NCBI GenBank assembly: GCA_947174015.1
Contig: CAMWHJ010000026.1
Coordinates: forward strand, 1-41,964
DNA: 41,964 bases
DNA from: an uncultured Lachnospiraceae bacterium
GTDB taxonomy: Bacteria; Bacillota; Clostridia; Lachnospirales; Lachnospiraceae
Reading direction: 5' to 3'
The notes under the pieces were generated by a model. That model searched no databases. It was given only the letters and a program-made list of their open reading frames with translations, and had not been told where the DNA came from. Below are positions 1 through 6,743 of this stretch, in pieces; within the stretch, counting starts at the first letter, position 1; each line of letters opens with the position of its first letter. Both the position numbers and the translations under genes were made by a program.

Positions 1-55
1 ATCCACTTTTTCTTACGGTCTGTGCAATAAATGCACAGACCTACTGAACAGTTAC
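1..55 (+). repeat. Palindromic intergenic repeat, copy 1 (cut by window edge)
   Basis: First of three copies of an intergenic element. It holds a perfect 10-bp stem (GGTCTGTGCA at 17-26, TGCACAGACC at 32-41) with a 5-nt loop, and ends in GTTAC at 55. The part present is nearly identical to 2104-2158 and, inverted, to 3871-3925. The left end is lost at the window start. No T-tract follows the stem on either strand, so it is not a standard intrinsic terminator. Function unknown. Confidence 0.8.
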
Positions 56-140
56 TTTTACTCTTTCTGAAATTAGCAGTTTTACAATATATATAAGAAA
101 TATAAGTGTAAAATAACAGTTTTAAGTAAGAACATTGAAA

Positions 141-156
141 TGTTTCACGTGAAACA
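141..156. promoter_or_regulatory. parS: parS centromere site (ParB binding)
   Basis: The 16-bp palindrome TGTTTCACGTGAAACA is an exact match to the bacterial parS consensus bound by ParB (Spo0J). It lies about 3 kb upstream of parA and 3.9 kb upstream of parB, in the intergenic region before the first LytTR gene. It is the only perfect copy I found in the window. ParB would load here and spread, organising the origin with ParA and SMC. The site is just upstream of the LytTR promoter, so spreading ParB could affect that operon (inference). Confidence 0.95.
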
Positions 157-212
157 TTAATTGTAAGTAGTTGTAACATGGACATCGTAATCGCAACCTA
201 GACACAAAACTA

Positions 213-240
213 TTGAATGAAAAATGATATATGATATGAT
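213..240 (+). promoter_or_regulatory. Predicted promoter of the LytTR operon
   Basis: TTGAAT (213-218) and TATGAT (235-240) are 16 bp apart, ending 31 bp before the GTG start at 272. Upstream, TTGTAA occurs at 161-166 and 171-176, a direct repeat with a 10-bp period; LytTR proteins often bind direct repeats upstream of their own promoters, so this is a candidate operator (inference). Confidence 0.45.
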
Positions 241-271
241 GATTAAAATTAATAAATAAAAAAAGAATGGG

Positions 272-754
272 GTGAAAAAGAGTTTGAAATGGATTAAAAC
301 AAGAAATGAGAATCTAAAGGAAAACTATGTGGAAATACATTATAAAAAAAACGATCAGGAAATAGAAAATTTAATATCCTATTTGGAGGCAGATAAAATC
401 CTATTTGGAAAGAAAAATGAACAAATTCAAAAGTTAAGAGTGGAAGATATCTTTTACTGTGAGATAGTAGATAGAAAGTGCTTTGCATATATGGAGAAAG
501 AAGTATATATGTTGGAAATGGGATTGCAAAAATTTTTACAACAATATGAAACAAGTGGTTTTGTTCGAATTGGAAAGTCCTTAGTAGTAAATGTGTGCAA
601 AATTGAAAGTTTAAAGGCGGATCTAAATATGAGGGTAAAAGTTTATTTAGAAAATGGAGAAATAGTAGTAGTGAATCGAAACTATCGACATAGTTTTTAT
701 AATAAATTAAAAAAAATGAAAGAGGAGGTAGAAAGCAATGCCGCTTATTCATAA
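272..754 (+). CDS. LytTR-domain transcriptional regulator, no receiver domain
   Basis: A 160-aa protein whose C-terminal two thirds (about residues 55-150) read as a LytTR DNA-binding domain, with the typical pattern of a short beta segment, FVRIGKSLVVN and an I-E-S-L turn. There is no response-regulator receiver domain, so it is not a classical two-component regulator. The next gene, a small four-helix membrane protein, starts inside its 3' end (738), suggesting translational coupling. This matches the logic of LytTR Regulatory Systems such as HdrRM and BrsRM, where a membrane protein restrains the LytTR factor; that partnership is inferred here. The GTG start at 272 has a weak ribosome site. 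A TTG at 284, better spaced from GGGGTG, is the alternative. Confidence 0.8.
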   Translation: MKKSLKWIKTRNENLKENYVEIHYKKNDQEIENLISYLEADKILFGKKNEQIQKLRVEDIFYCEIVDRKCFAYMEKEVYMLEMGLQKFLQQYETSGFVRIGKSLVVNVCKIESLKADLNMRVKVYLENGEIVVVNRNYRHSFYNKLKKMKEEVESNAAYS

Positions 755-1160
755 GAAGAATTTTGTACCAACTATTTGCATTGTGTATACATTTTTATCC
801 ATGGGAAAATTGGTGATAGAAAAGGCAGCAAATTATACGGATCCTTATTATACTGAAAACTTACTAACCATGCTGGTTATTACAATTTTGGCAACTTTTG
901 TTTTGAGTCTGCATTATTTTATACAAAATGTGCCGATAATATTTGTTGTACTGGGACAATATGGAATTTTATTGGCAATTATTATGGGAAGCATTTGGAT
1001 AGAAAGTTATTTCATAAATATAAACTCTTCGGCTTATCGGGATATGTTTTATTCATTTACAATTCCGTATATAATAGCCGCAGCAGTTTATTATGTATTA
1101 TTTTTTATTCAAGTAAAAAAGACAAATGAAATGATAAATGAAATTAAAAGTAGGAGGTAG
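738..1160 (+). CDS. Small four-helix membrane protein coupled to LytTR regulator
   Basis: A 140-aa integral membrane protein with four likely transmembrane segments (about residues 9-24, 42-60, 64-90 and 105-125) and a short charged C-terminus. Its ATG overlaps the end of the LytTR gene by 17 nt and has a strong GAGGAGG ribosome site. The size and position resemble the DUF3021-type membrane partners found next to LytTR genes in Firmicutes, but I cannot assign it to that family by eye. The likely role is to sense membrane or envelope state and control the LytTR protein (inference). The next gene follows after 6 nt, so the three genes probably form one operon. Confidence 0.65.
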   Translation: MPLIHKKNFVPTICIVYTFLSMGKLVIEKAANYTDPYYTENLLTMLVITILATFVLSLHYFIQNVPIIFVVLGQYGILLAIIMGSIWIESYFININSSAYRDMFYSFTIPYIIAAAVYYVLFFIQVKKTNEMINEIKSRR

Positions 1161-1166
1161 GTAGAT

Positions 1167-1823
1167 ATGGAAAGACCCACAAAAGGAATAAACTATATGG
1201 AATTAGCACTTTTAGCCTTTGGAGGACTTGGAATAGAAGCATTGTATGCATTTATGCTGGAACCTTTTATTTATGGCAGTGACATGAATGAATGGAATAC
1301 CATACAAATAATAATTCATTGGTGCATTACATGTATTACATGGATTCTGGTTGCAGGATATATTATAAAAAAGTCAGCACAAAAGTATGGTTTTTTTGTG
1401 TTTGATAAGACTGGAAAAATTTCAAAATATCAGTGGATGATGACAGTGATTTGTGTTGTGTGGGTACTTTTATTTAATTGGCACAATTGGGGCGGAATTA
1501 AGTGTATCTTGGAATTAAAAAAACTAGGAATTTTGAAATTTATATTCCAATATATTTATTATATGGTTGAAACAGCAATGTTTACATTAATTATTATTTT
1601 TGGTCAAAAAGCTTGTGAAGTATGGTTTAAAAATAAAAATATTCCCTATGGTAGTATAGCAGTTGCTTTTACGTGGGGAATAGCACACTGGTTTACAAAA
1701 GATTCGTTATATGTTGGAATTACTACGGCTCTTTGCGGAGCATGTTTTGGTGTCGTATATCTTTTAATGAATCGTAATATAAAATGGACATATATTATTT
1801 TATGTATTATGTTTTGTCTTTAG
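1167..1823 (+). CDS. Polytopic membrane protein, degenerate CPBP-like
   Basis: A 218-aa protein with about six hydrophobic segments. Residues 125-205 resemble the CPBP (CAAX protease / bacteriocin-processing) fold: a helix with Glu136, then TWGIAHW with His174, then GACFGVVYLL. The EExxxR pair typical of active CPBP proteases is reduced to one Glu, and the closing His/Asn motif is not seen. If related, it is probably non-catalytic; such proteins are often immunity or accessory proteins of peptide systems. It is third in the LytTR operon, 6 nt after the four-helix protein, with an AGGAGG ribosome site. The C-terminus is hydrophobic, so truncation cannot be excluded. The family call is tentative; the membrane nature is clear. 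Confidence 0.55.
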   Translation: MERPTKGINYMELALLAFGGLGIEALYAFMLEPFIYGSDMNEWNTIQIIIHWCITCITWILVAGYIIKKSAQKYGFFVFDKTGKISKYQWMMTVICVVWVLLFNWHNWGGIKCILELKKLGILKFIFQYIYYMVETAMFTLIIIFGQKACEVWFKNKNIPYGSIAVAFTWGIAHWFTKDSLYVGITTALCGACFGVVYLLMNRNIKWTYIILCIMFCL

Positions 1824-2190
1824 GCAGCAAGAGCAAATAAATTTTGCCAAAATATAATTTTTCGGCAAATACACAATTTTAGATATGCAAATGTTACAAA
1901 TTGATTTTGTTGGAGCAAAATGACAATAATGAGTAAACATCTATTTAAAACCATTTAATAATTATATGTTTTGTGCCATGCTTGCAAAAATATATAATGA
2001 CTCTTACGGACGCATAATTGTACGAAAATGTAAATGTGATATAGCCAACAATACTTTGCAACAAGTGCAAAATTGCCTACGGCAATGGTTCTTTGCCTGT
2101 TATATCCACTTTTTCTTACGGTTTGTGCAGTAAATGCACAGACCTACGGAACAGTTACCAATATTTTACAATAAGCACTGGCATAATAAC
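1824..2190. other. Non-coding region with clustered hairpins
   Basis: No credible gene. A weak inverted repeat (TTTGCC 1843-1848, GGCAAA 1864-1869) follows the LytTR operon and may be an imperfect terminator. Further on are two small adjacent hairpins, TTGCA/TGCAA (2056-2070) and TTGCC/GGCAA (2073-2085), immediately before repeat copy 2 (2089-2158). Together they give about 95 bp with three consecutive stem-loops. Confidence 0.5.
2089..2158 (+). repeat. Palindromic intergenic repeat, copy 2 (full length)
   Basis: A full 70-bp copy, about 65/70 identical to the reverse complement of 3871-3940 by eye. The central stem is GGTTTGTGCA / TGCACAGACC with one G-T wobble and a 5-nt loop. It is bounded by TTCTTTGCC on the left and GTTAC on the right; the ends are not inverted repeats and I see no target-site duplication. 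It has the same orientation as copy 1. Confidence 0.85.
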
Positions 2191-2218
2191 TTGAAAAAAA
2201 GTATAAAACTTATATAAT
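2191..2218 (+). promoter_or_regulatory. Predicted promoter of the 225-aa membrane protein gene
   Basis: TTGAAA (2191-2196) and TATAAT (2213-2218) are 16 bp apart. The start codon at 2256 lies 38 bp downstream, with an AGAGGAGA ribosome site between them. Confidence 0.65.
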
Positions 2219-2255
2219 ATAATAGAGTAGTATAATTATATTAGAGGAGAAAAAT

Positions 2256-2933
2256 ATGATGTACAATAATAACGATGCAAAGAAGGATATCTTCATCAAT
2301 GAGAGAATACGTTGGGTAGGAGAAAATATGCGTTATATAAAGAATTATCATACAGCAAATTTTATGAATGGGACACCATATGGAAATTTGTCTGAAGAGC
2401 AGGAAGATTTTTTGTATAAGCAGATGAAAGAAAAGAGCATAAGCAAGGAAGCCTTAAAAATAATAATGTGTATAAGTTTTGTGGCGGCAATTATCTTTGG
2501 GTTTACATATGTAGAAAAAGGAATTGTAATACAGATATGGAAAACAATTCAATTATGTGCAGTATTTATTTTTATTCCTGCCTTAATGTATGAATCAGTA
2601 AGTGAAAATCAGGCCATGAGAACAGCACTTCATAGAAAATCTTATCTTGTATATAGTCACCAGATTATGGATAAATCATGCTATTGTAATATTGTTGGTC
2701 CTGGTAGAAGGGGTGTGAAAATAGGTGTCAAAACGGGGTGGCTTCTTAAAATCAATAATGTAAATGTGAAAGTAAATGATGTATTATATACATATGTTTC
2801 TAGTGGTGATGAAATTTTGGTGGTGATTTTAAGAGAAAATAATAAAAATTATTTGGCATTGATTCCCTATCTGTCATCACAACAATTAGAACAATTAGCA
2901 GAGGAATTAAATGATAAAAGGAAGTATTTTTGA
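2256..2933 (+). CDS. Membrane protein of unknown function
   Basis: I do not recognise this 225-aa protein. Residues 1-65 are charged and polar, two transmembrane helices follow (about 66-84 and 92-111), and residues 115-225 form a soluble domain with beta-rich stretches such as TGWLLKINNVNVKVNDV and EILVVILREN. That layout suits a membrane-anchored cytosolic or surface domain with a helical hairpin anchor. There is no signal peptide. It has its own promoter (2191-2218), an AGGAGA ribosome site and a terminator (2940-2983), so it is a single-gene unit. Two adjacent ATGs (2256, 2259) could start it. It lies between repeat copy 2 and parA, so the parABS region here is interrupted by non-Par genes. 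Confidence 0.7.
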   Translation: MMYNNNDAKKDIFINERIRWVGENMRYIKNYHTANFMNGTPYGNLSEEQEDFLYKQMKEKSISKEALKIIMCISFVAAIIFGFTYVEKGIVIQIWKTIQLCAVFIFIPALMYESVSENQAMRTALHRKSYLVYSHQIMDKSCYCNIVGPGRRGVKIGVKTGWLLKINNVNVKVNDVLYTYVSSGDEILVVILRENNKNYLALIPYLSSQQLEQLAEELNDKRKYF

Positions 2934-2939
2934 TTTTTT

Positions 2940-2983
2940 CACTGTAACTGCAAAGATATATAGAACAGTTACAGTGTTTTTTT
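2940..2983 (+). terminator. Rho-independent terminator
   Basis: An 11-bp perfect stem (CACTGTAACTG at 2940-2950, CAGTTACAGTG at 2966-2976) followed by seven T. It ends the 225-aa protein gene and insulates the parA promoter. Confidence 0.9.
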
Positions 2984-3039
2984 ATTTTTACATTAACACA
3001 AAAAATAATAATTTATCATGCAAAATATGAAAAGTCACA

Positions 3040-3068
3040 TTGCTAATCAAAAATATATATTGTATAAT
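3040..3068 (+). promoter_or_regulatory. Predicted parA promoter
   Basis: TTGCTA (3040-3045) and a perfect TATAAT (3063-3068) are 17 bp apart, about 35-40 bp upstream of the parA start. Confidence 0.7.
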
Positions 3069-3108
3069 ATTTTTAGCGTATACATAGAAAAAAAGAAAGG
3101 CGATGCAA

Positions 3109-3885
3109 ATGGGACGAATAATTGCAGTAGCAAATCAAAAAGGCGGTGTGGGAAAAACTACAACAGCCATTAATTTATCAGCAGCTTTAGCTGAGCTGGA
3201 ACAAAAAGTACTTGTGATTGATATTGATCCCCAAGGAAATACCACCAGTGGATTTGGATTAGATAAAAATCAATTAGAAAAAACCGTATATGAAATGATG
3301 TTGGGAGAATATCAAATTGAAGAATGCATTGAGAAAGAAATATTAGAAAATTTATCAATACTTCCTTCTAATGTGGAATTGGCAGCAGCAGAGATAGAAT
3401 TGATTGGAATAGAAGAAAAAGAGTACATTTTAAAAAAAGAAGTGGCAAGAGTTAGAGAAGAGTATGATTTTGTCATTATAGACTGTCCACCTTCTTTGAA
3501 CATGCTCACTGTCAATGCAATGACAACAGCAGATACGGTATTGGTTCCTATTCAATGCGAATATTATGCATTGGAGGGATTGAGCCAACTGCTCCATACC
3601 ATTGACCTGGTGAAAGAACGTCTGAATCCGGAACTTGAGATGGAAGGGGTAGTATTTACCATGTATGATGCCAGAACAAATCTATCCTTGCAGGTGGTAG
3701 AAAATGTAAAGAATAACTTGAATCAGACAATTTACAAAACCATTATTCCAAGAAATGTGCGTTTAGCAGAAGCACCAAGTCATGGGATGCCTATCAACAA
3801 ATATGATTCCAAGTCTGCCGGAGCAGAGAGTTACCAGTTGTTGGCGGAAGAAGTAATACATAGAGGGAAAGTAACTATTCAGTAG
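3109..3885 (+). CDS. parA: ParA/Soj chromosome-partitioning ATPase
   Basis: A 258-aa ParA-family P-loop ATPase (Soj type, no N-terminal HTH). The deviant Walker A KGGVGKTT is at residues 11-18, the DPQGN switch motif follows, and the Walker B region IIDCPPS is near residue 120. It dimerises on ATP, binds DNA non-specifically and moves ParB-parS complexes. ATG codons lie at 3103 and 3109; the AAAGG at 3096-3100 is correctly spaced only for 3109, and family members begin MGRIIAVANQKGG. The last codons and the stop (3871-3885) lie inside repeat copy 3, so the C-terminal V-T-I-Q is encoded by the element. parB is separated by 155 bp rather than overlapping as is common. Confidence 0.97.
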   Translation: MGRIIAVANQKGGVGKTTTAINLSAALAELEQKVLVIDIDPQGNTTSGFGLDKNQLEKTVYEMMLGEYQIEECIEKEILENLSILPSNVELAAAEIELIGIEEKEYILKKEVARVREEYDFVIIDCPPSLNMLTVNAMTTADTVLVPIQCEYYALEGLSQLLHTIDLVKERLNPELEMEGVVFTMYDARTNLSLQVVENVKNNLNQTIYKTIIPRNVRLAEAPSHGMPINKYDSKSAGAESYQLLAEEVIHRGKVTIQ

Positions 3886-3940
3886 GTCTGTGCATTTACT
3901 GCACAGACCATAAGAAAAAGTGAATATAACAGGCAAAGAA
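3871..3940 (-). repeat. Palindromic repeat, copy 3, inverted, overlapping the parA stop codon
   Basis: The inverse of copies 1 and 2. Its GTAAC end supplies the last four sense codons and the TAG stop of parA. The stem GGTCTGTGCA (3885-3894) / TGCACAGACC (3900-3909) starts on the last base of the stop codon, so a perfect 10-bp hairpin forms right behind translating ribosomes in the parA-parB gap. No T-run follows the stem. Confidence 0.88.
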
Positions 3941-3984
3941 GATTAGAACAGAGCCAAAAAGATATGGCAAATATGCAGTTTAAT

Positions 3985-4013
3985 TTCACAAAACAGAACA
4001 AATGTTCTATATT
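3985..4013 (+). promoter_or_regulatory. Possible parB promoter
   Basis: TTCACA (3985-3990) and TATATT (4008-4013) are 17 bp apart, upstream of the parB start at 4041. The spacer contains the inverted repeat AGAACA-AA-TGTTCT (about 3995-4008), which could be an operator. Separate expression of parB would fit the hairpin and gap after parA. Confidence 0.4.
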
Positions 4014-4040
4014 AATAAAGGAAGGCTTGGTACAAAACAA

Positions 4041-4955
4041 ATGGCAGTAAAAAAAGGAGGTTTGGGGAAAGGATTGGATTCCCTGATTCCGGGCGGAAAG
4101 GCAGAAACAGCAAAAAATAAGCAAGAGGGCAAAGAAGTAGTTAAAGAAGTCATTAAAGAGGTAGTTAAAAGTGAGATGTTGGTGAAAATCAATAAGGTAG
4201 AGCCTAATAAGGCACAACCCAGAATGGATTTTAACGAGGATGCCCTGATTGAATTAGCTGATTCCATCAAACAATATGGAATTATTCAGCCTTTAATTGT
4301 ACAGGAGAGAAAAGACTATTACGAAATTGTAGCCGGAGAGCGAAGATGGAGAGCGGCAAAGATGGCGGGGTTAAAAGAAATTCCTGTGATTGTAAAGGAA
4401 TATACAGAACAGGAAATGGCAGAAATAGCCTTGATTGAGAACCTGCAGCGTGAAGATCTGAACCCCATTGAAGAGGCACTTGCTTACAAGAGGCTACTGG
4501 AAGAATTTCATCTAAAACAGGATGAGGTGGCAGAGAGAGTATCTAAAAGCCGTACTGCGGTGACGAATGCCATGCGTTTGCTGAAACTGTCAGAAAAGGT
4601 GCAGCAGATGTTGATTGATGATATGATAAGCAGTGGTCATGCAAGAGCATTGCTTGCCATAGAAGATGAAGAGATGCAATATACCATTGCAGCGAAAATT
4701 TTTGATGAAAAACTCAGCGTAAGAGAAACAGAAAAACTGGTAAAAAGTCTGAGTGAGCCAAAGAAAGAAAAAAAGAGAGAAGTTTTAGATAATCAGGCTA
4801 TCTATGAGGACTTGGAAGAAAAGATAAAGTTAATTTTAGGTACGAAGGTAGTGATCAATCGAAAGAGCAATACTAAAGGGAAAATAGAAATCGACTACTA
4901 TTCCGTAGATGAATTAGATAGAATAATGGATTTGTTACGACAAATCAGAACATAG
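4041..4955 (+). CDS. parB: ParB/Spo0J chromosome-partitioning protein
   Basis: A 304-aa ParB CTPase clamp. It shows the N-terminal ParA-interacting segment (KKGGLGKGLDSLI), the CTP-binding GERRWR motif at residues 99-104, the ENLQREDLNPIEEA box (about 133-146), a helix-turn-helix near 158-180 that would read parS at 141-156, and a C-terminal dimerisation region. An in-frame ATG exists at 4002 but lacks a ribosome site. The homology-supported start MAVKKGG is at 4041, although the AAGGAAGG upstream is unusually far (about 15 nt), so translation may be weak. The DUF4446 gene follows after 13 nt and is probably cotranscribed. Confidence 0.96.
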   Translation: MAVKKGGLGKGLDSLIPGGKAETAKNKQEGKEVVKEVIKEVVKSEMLVKINKVEPNKAQPRMDFNEDALIELADSIKQYGIIQPLIVQERKDYYEIVAGERRWRAAKMAGLKEIPVIVKEYTEQEMAEIALIENLQREDLNPIEEALAYKRLLEEFHLKQDEVAERVSKSRTAVTNAMRLLKLSEKVQQMLIDDMISSGHARALLAIEDEEMQYTIAAKIFDEKLSVRETEKLVKSLSEPKKEKKREVLDNQAIYEDLEEKIKLILGTKVVINRKSNTKGKIEIDYYSVDELDRIMDLLRQIRT

Positions 4956-4968
4956 AAAGGAAGAAAAA

Positions 4969-5475
4969 ATGGATATCAATTATTTGGAAAGCTTGCTGGA
5001 GGATTATATTCTGGTGATAGCAGCCGTTGTGCTTGCGGTGATAGTAATACTGTTTATCTTGAATATTGTGACGTTAGTAAAGCTTGGAAATTTAAAGAAA
5101 AAATATCGTTCCTTTATGGAGGGAAAGGACGCTGCATCTCTGGAGAATACCATTCTGCATCGTTTTCAGGAAGTAGATGAGTTAAAGTTAAAGCAGGAAT
5201 TGCAGGAGACAGATCTGGAAGGCTTAAAGGAGAACATGTTAAAGACATATCAAAAATTTGGATTGGTAAAATATGATGCCTTTCATGAAATGGGAGGAAG
5301 GTTAAGTTTTTCTTTGACTATGTTGGATAAAAAGAATAATGGTTTCCTGTTGACCACGGTTCATAACACCGAAGGAAGCTATACATATGTGAAAGAGATT
5401 CTTGATGGAAAATCTCAAATTGATTTATCAGAAGAGGAAGAAAAATCGTTATCCAAGGCAGTAAGTAAAAATTAG
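4969..5475 (+). CDS. DUF4446 family membrane protein downstream of parB
   Basis: A 168-aa protein with one N-terminal transmembrane helix (about residues 14-36), a charged probable coiled coil (37-90), and a C-terminal domain containing KYDAFHEMGGRLSFSLTMLD and NGFLLTTVHN, recognised as DUF4446. The family is typically found directly after parB in Clostridia, as here (13-nt gap, GGAAG ribosome site). The function is not established; a membrane-linked role near the origin or division site is speculation. No terminator follows. Confidence 0.85.
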   Translation: MDINYLESLLEDYILVIAAVVLAVIVILFILNIVTLVKLGNLKKKYRSFMEGKDAASLENTILHRFQEVDELKLKQELQETDLEGLKENMLKTYQKFGLVKYDAFHEMGGRLSFSLTMLDKKNNGFLLTTVHNTEGSYTYVKEILDGKSQIDLSEEEEKSLSKAVSKN

Positions 5476-5594
5476 CCCGATAGTATGTAACATAAAAGGG
5501 CAATAAAAGCTGGACGAAAAGAAAAGCAATAACCAAAGATGATTTTGCATGTTTTATTGTACATAATTATACAGATATATGGGGTTGGGCGGGA

Positions 5595-6614
5595 ATGAAA
5601 AGAAAGAAAGTGAAAGATTTAGAAGGTGGAGAGCGATTGGCAAAGCCTGTACTTTTGGATATGAACACAGTGCTTATTTATGAAAATACGATTTTAAAAA
5701 AAGAGTATATAGAAAAACTGTTGGAATTACAAATTGAACAGGTATATATTACGGAGGAAAGCCAACAGGAGACAGCAGATTTAGAAGAACAGGTTAGGCA
5801 GGAATACAGTCATAAGGTGAAAAATCTGCTGGAACATCACATTCATAACAACAGTGAAAATATTGGAGAATTAAGTAGCGTAGCCAAAAATATTTTTGAT
5901 GAGGTAATGCAGCAAAAAGAAGTAATGGATTGTGTTATAGAGATTCATGAACACAGTGCAGATATTTACGAACATTCGATATCTACCTGTGTACTTTCGG
6001 TGCTTACAGCATTAAAGCTTGGCATTAATGCAAAAGAGGCAAAGGAAATAGCGGTGGGAAGTCTGCTGCATGACATTGGTATTCGTTATATTGATGTGGA
6101 TTATGTGGAAAAAGAATTGTCAGAGTTAAGTGATTACGAAGCGGCAGAATTTAGAAAACATCCAATTTATGGTTACTCTGCGGTAGAGAAGGAAAATTGG
6201 ATGTCTCAGACAGCAAAGTCCATTGTTTTGTCTCATCATGAATGTATTGATGGAAGTGGTTTTCCTATTCATGACAGAACTAATCAGGAAATATGTCAGA
6301 TTGTAACGGTTTGTGATACCTTTGACTGTATGATAAGTGGTATTGGATATAAACCGCGAAAGGTACATGAAGCAATTGAGTATGTGAGATATTACAGAGA
6401 CATTAAGTTTAATAAAAGGGTATGTGATACCTTTCTGAACTTTATATTCTTGTATCCCAATGGAACCAGAATTATCTTAAATACGGGAGAGGAAGCAGTT
6501 GTGGTGGGGCAGAATAAACAACAAAAAGAAAGACCAAAGATTCGCCTGCTTGCCTCCAATGAAATACTGGATATGATGAAGATAAAAAATATCTTTATAG
6601 AGAAGATTTTATAA
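5595..6614 (+). CDS. HD-GYP domain protein, probable cyclic-di-GMP phosphodiesterase
   Basis: A 339-aa protein with an N-terminal region (1-100) common in stand-alone HD-GYP proteins and an HD-GYP domain at about 115-300. Visible metal and catalytic residues are His127, His159-Asp160 (LLHDIG), His189, the HHE at 214-216 followed by DGSGFP (220-224, Phe instead of Tyr of GYP), and DTFD (241-244). The usual activity is hydrolysis of c-di-GMP to pGpG or GMP in the cytoplasm. No receiver or sensory domain is seen. It has a GGCGGGA ribosome site before ATG 5595. The pilus operon 1.6 kb downstream is the kind of surface trait c-di-GMP often controls, but no direct link is visible. Confidence 0.92.
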   Translation: MKRKKVKDLEGGERLAKPVLLDMNTVLIYENTILKKEYIEKLLELQIEQVYITEESQQETADLEEQVRQEYSHKVKNLLEHHIHNNSENIGELSSVAKNIFDEVMQQKEVMDCVIEIHEHSADIYEHSISTCVLSVLTALKLGINAKEAKEIAVGSLLHDIGIRYIDVDYVEKELSELSDYEAAEFRKHPIYGYSAVEKENWMSQTAKSIVLSHHECIDGSGFPIHDRTNQEICQIVTVCDTFDCMISGIGYKPRKVHEAIEYVRYYRDIKFNKRVCDTFLNFIFLYPNGTRIILNTGEEAVVVGQNKQQKERPKIRLLASNEILDMMKIKNIFIEKIL

Positions 6615-6664
6615 AAACTAAAAAATAAATAATCATAAAAATACAAATTTAGTGAAAAGAATAC

Positions 6665-6693
6665 TTGTAAATTCAAAGCTGGTATTATATAAT
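6665..6693 (+). promoter_or_regulatory. Predicted promoter of the DUF3881-type gene
   Basis: TTGTAA (6665-6670) and TATAAT (6688-6693) are 17 bp apart, 50 bp upstream of the start codon at 6744. Confidence 0.65.
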
Positions 6694-6743
6694 AATGAAT
6701 TGTTGGCAGGAATGAAACCAAAGAGTTAGAGTGATGTGAGGAT

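Noticed and set aside
3103-3108. ATG at 3103 as the parA start
   Set aside because: It lies only 2 nt after the AAAGG ribosome site. ATG 3109 has proper spacing and matches the family N-terminus.
3885-3909. Hairpin after parA as an intrinsic terminator
   Set aside because: The stem is strong but is followed by CATAAGAAAAAG, with no T-run on either strand. It is treated as part of a repeat element.
4002-4040. ATG at 4002 as the parB start
   Set aside because: No ribosome site precedes it and the extra 13 residues are not typical; family members start near the KKGGLGKGLD motif.
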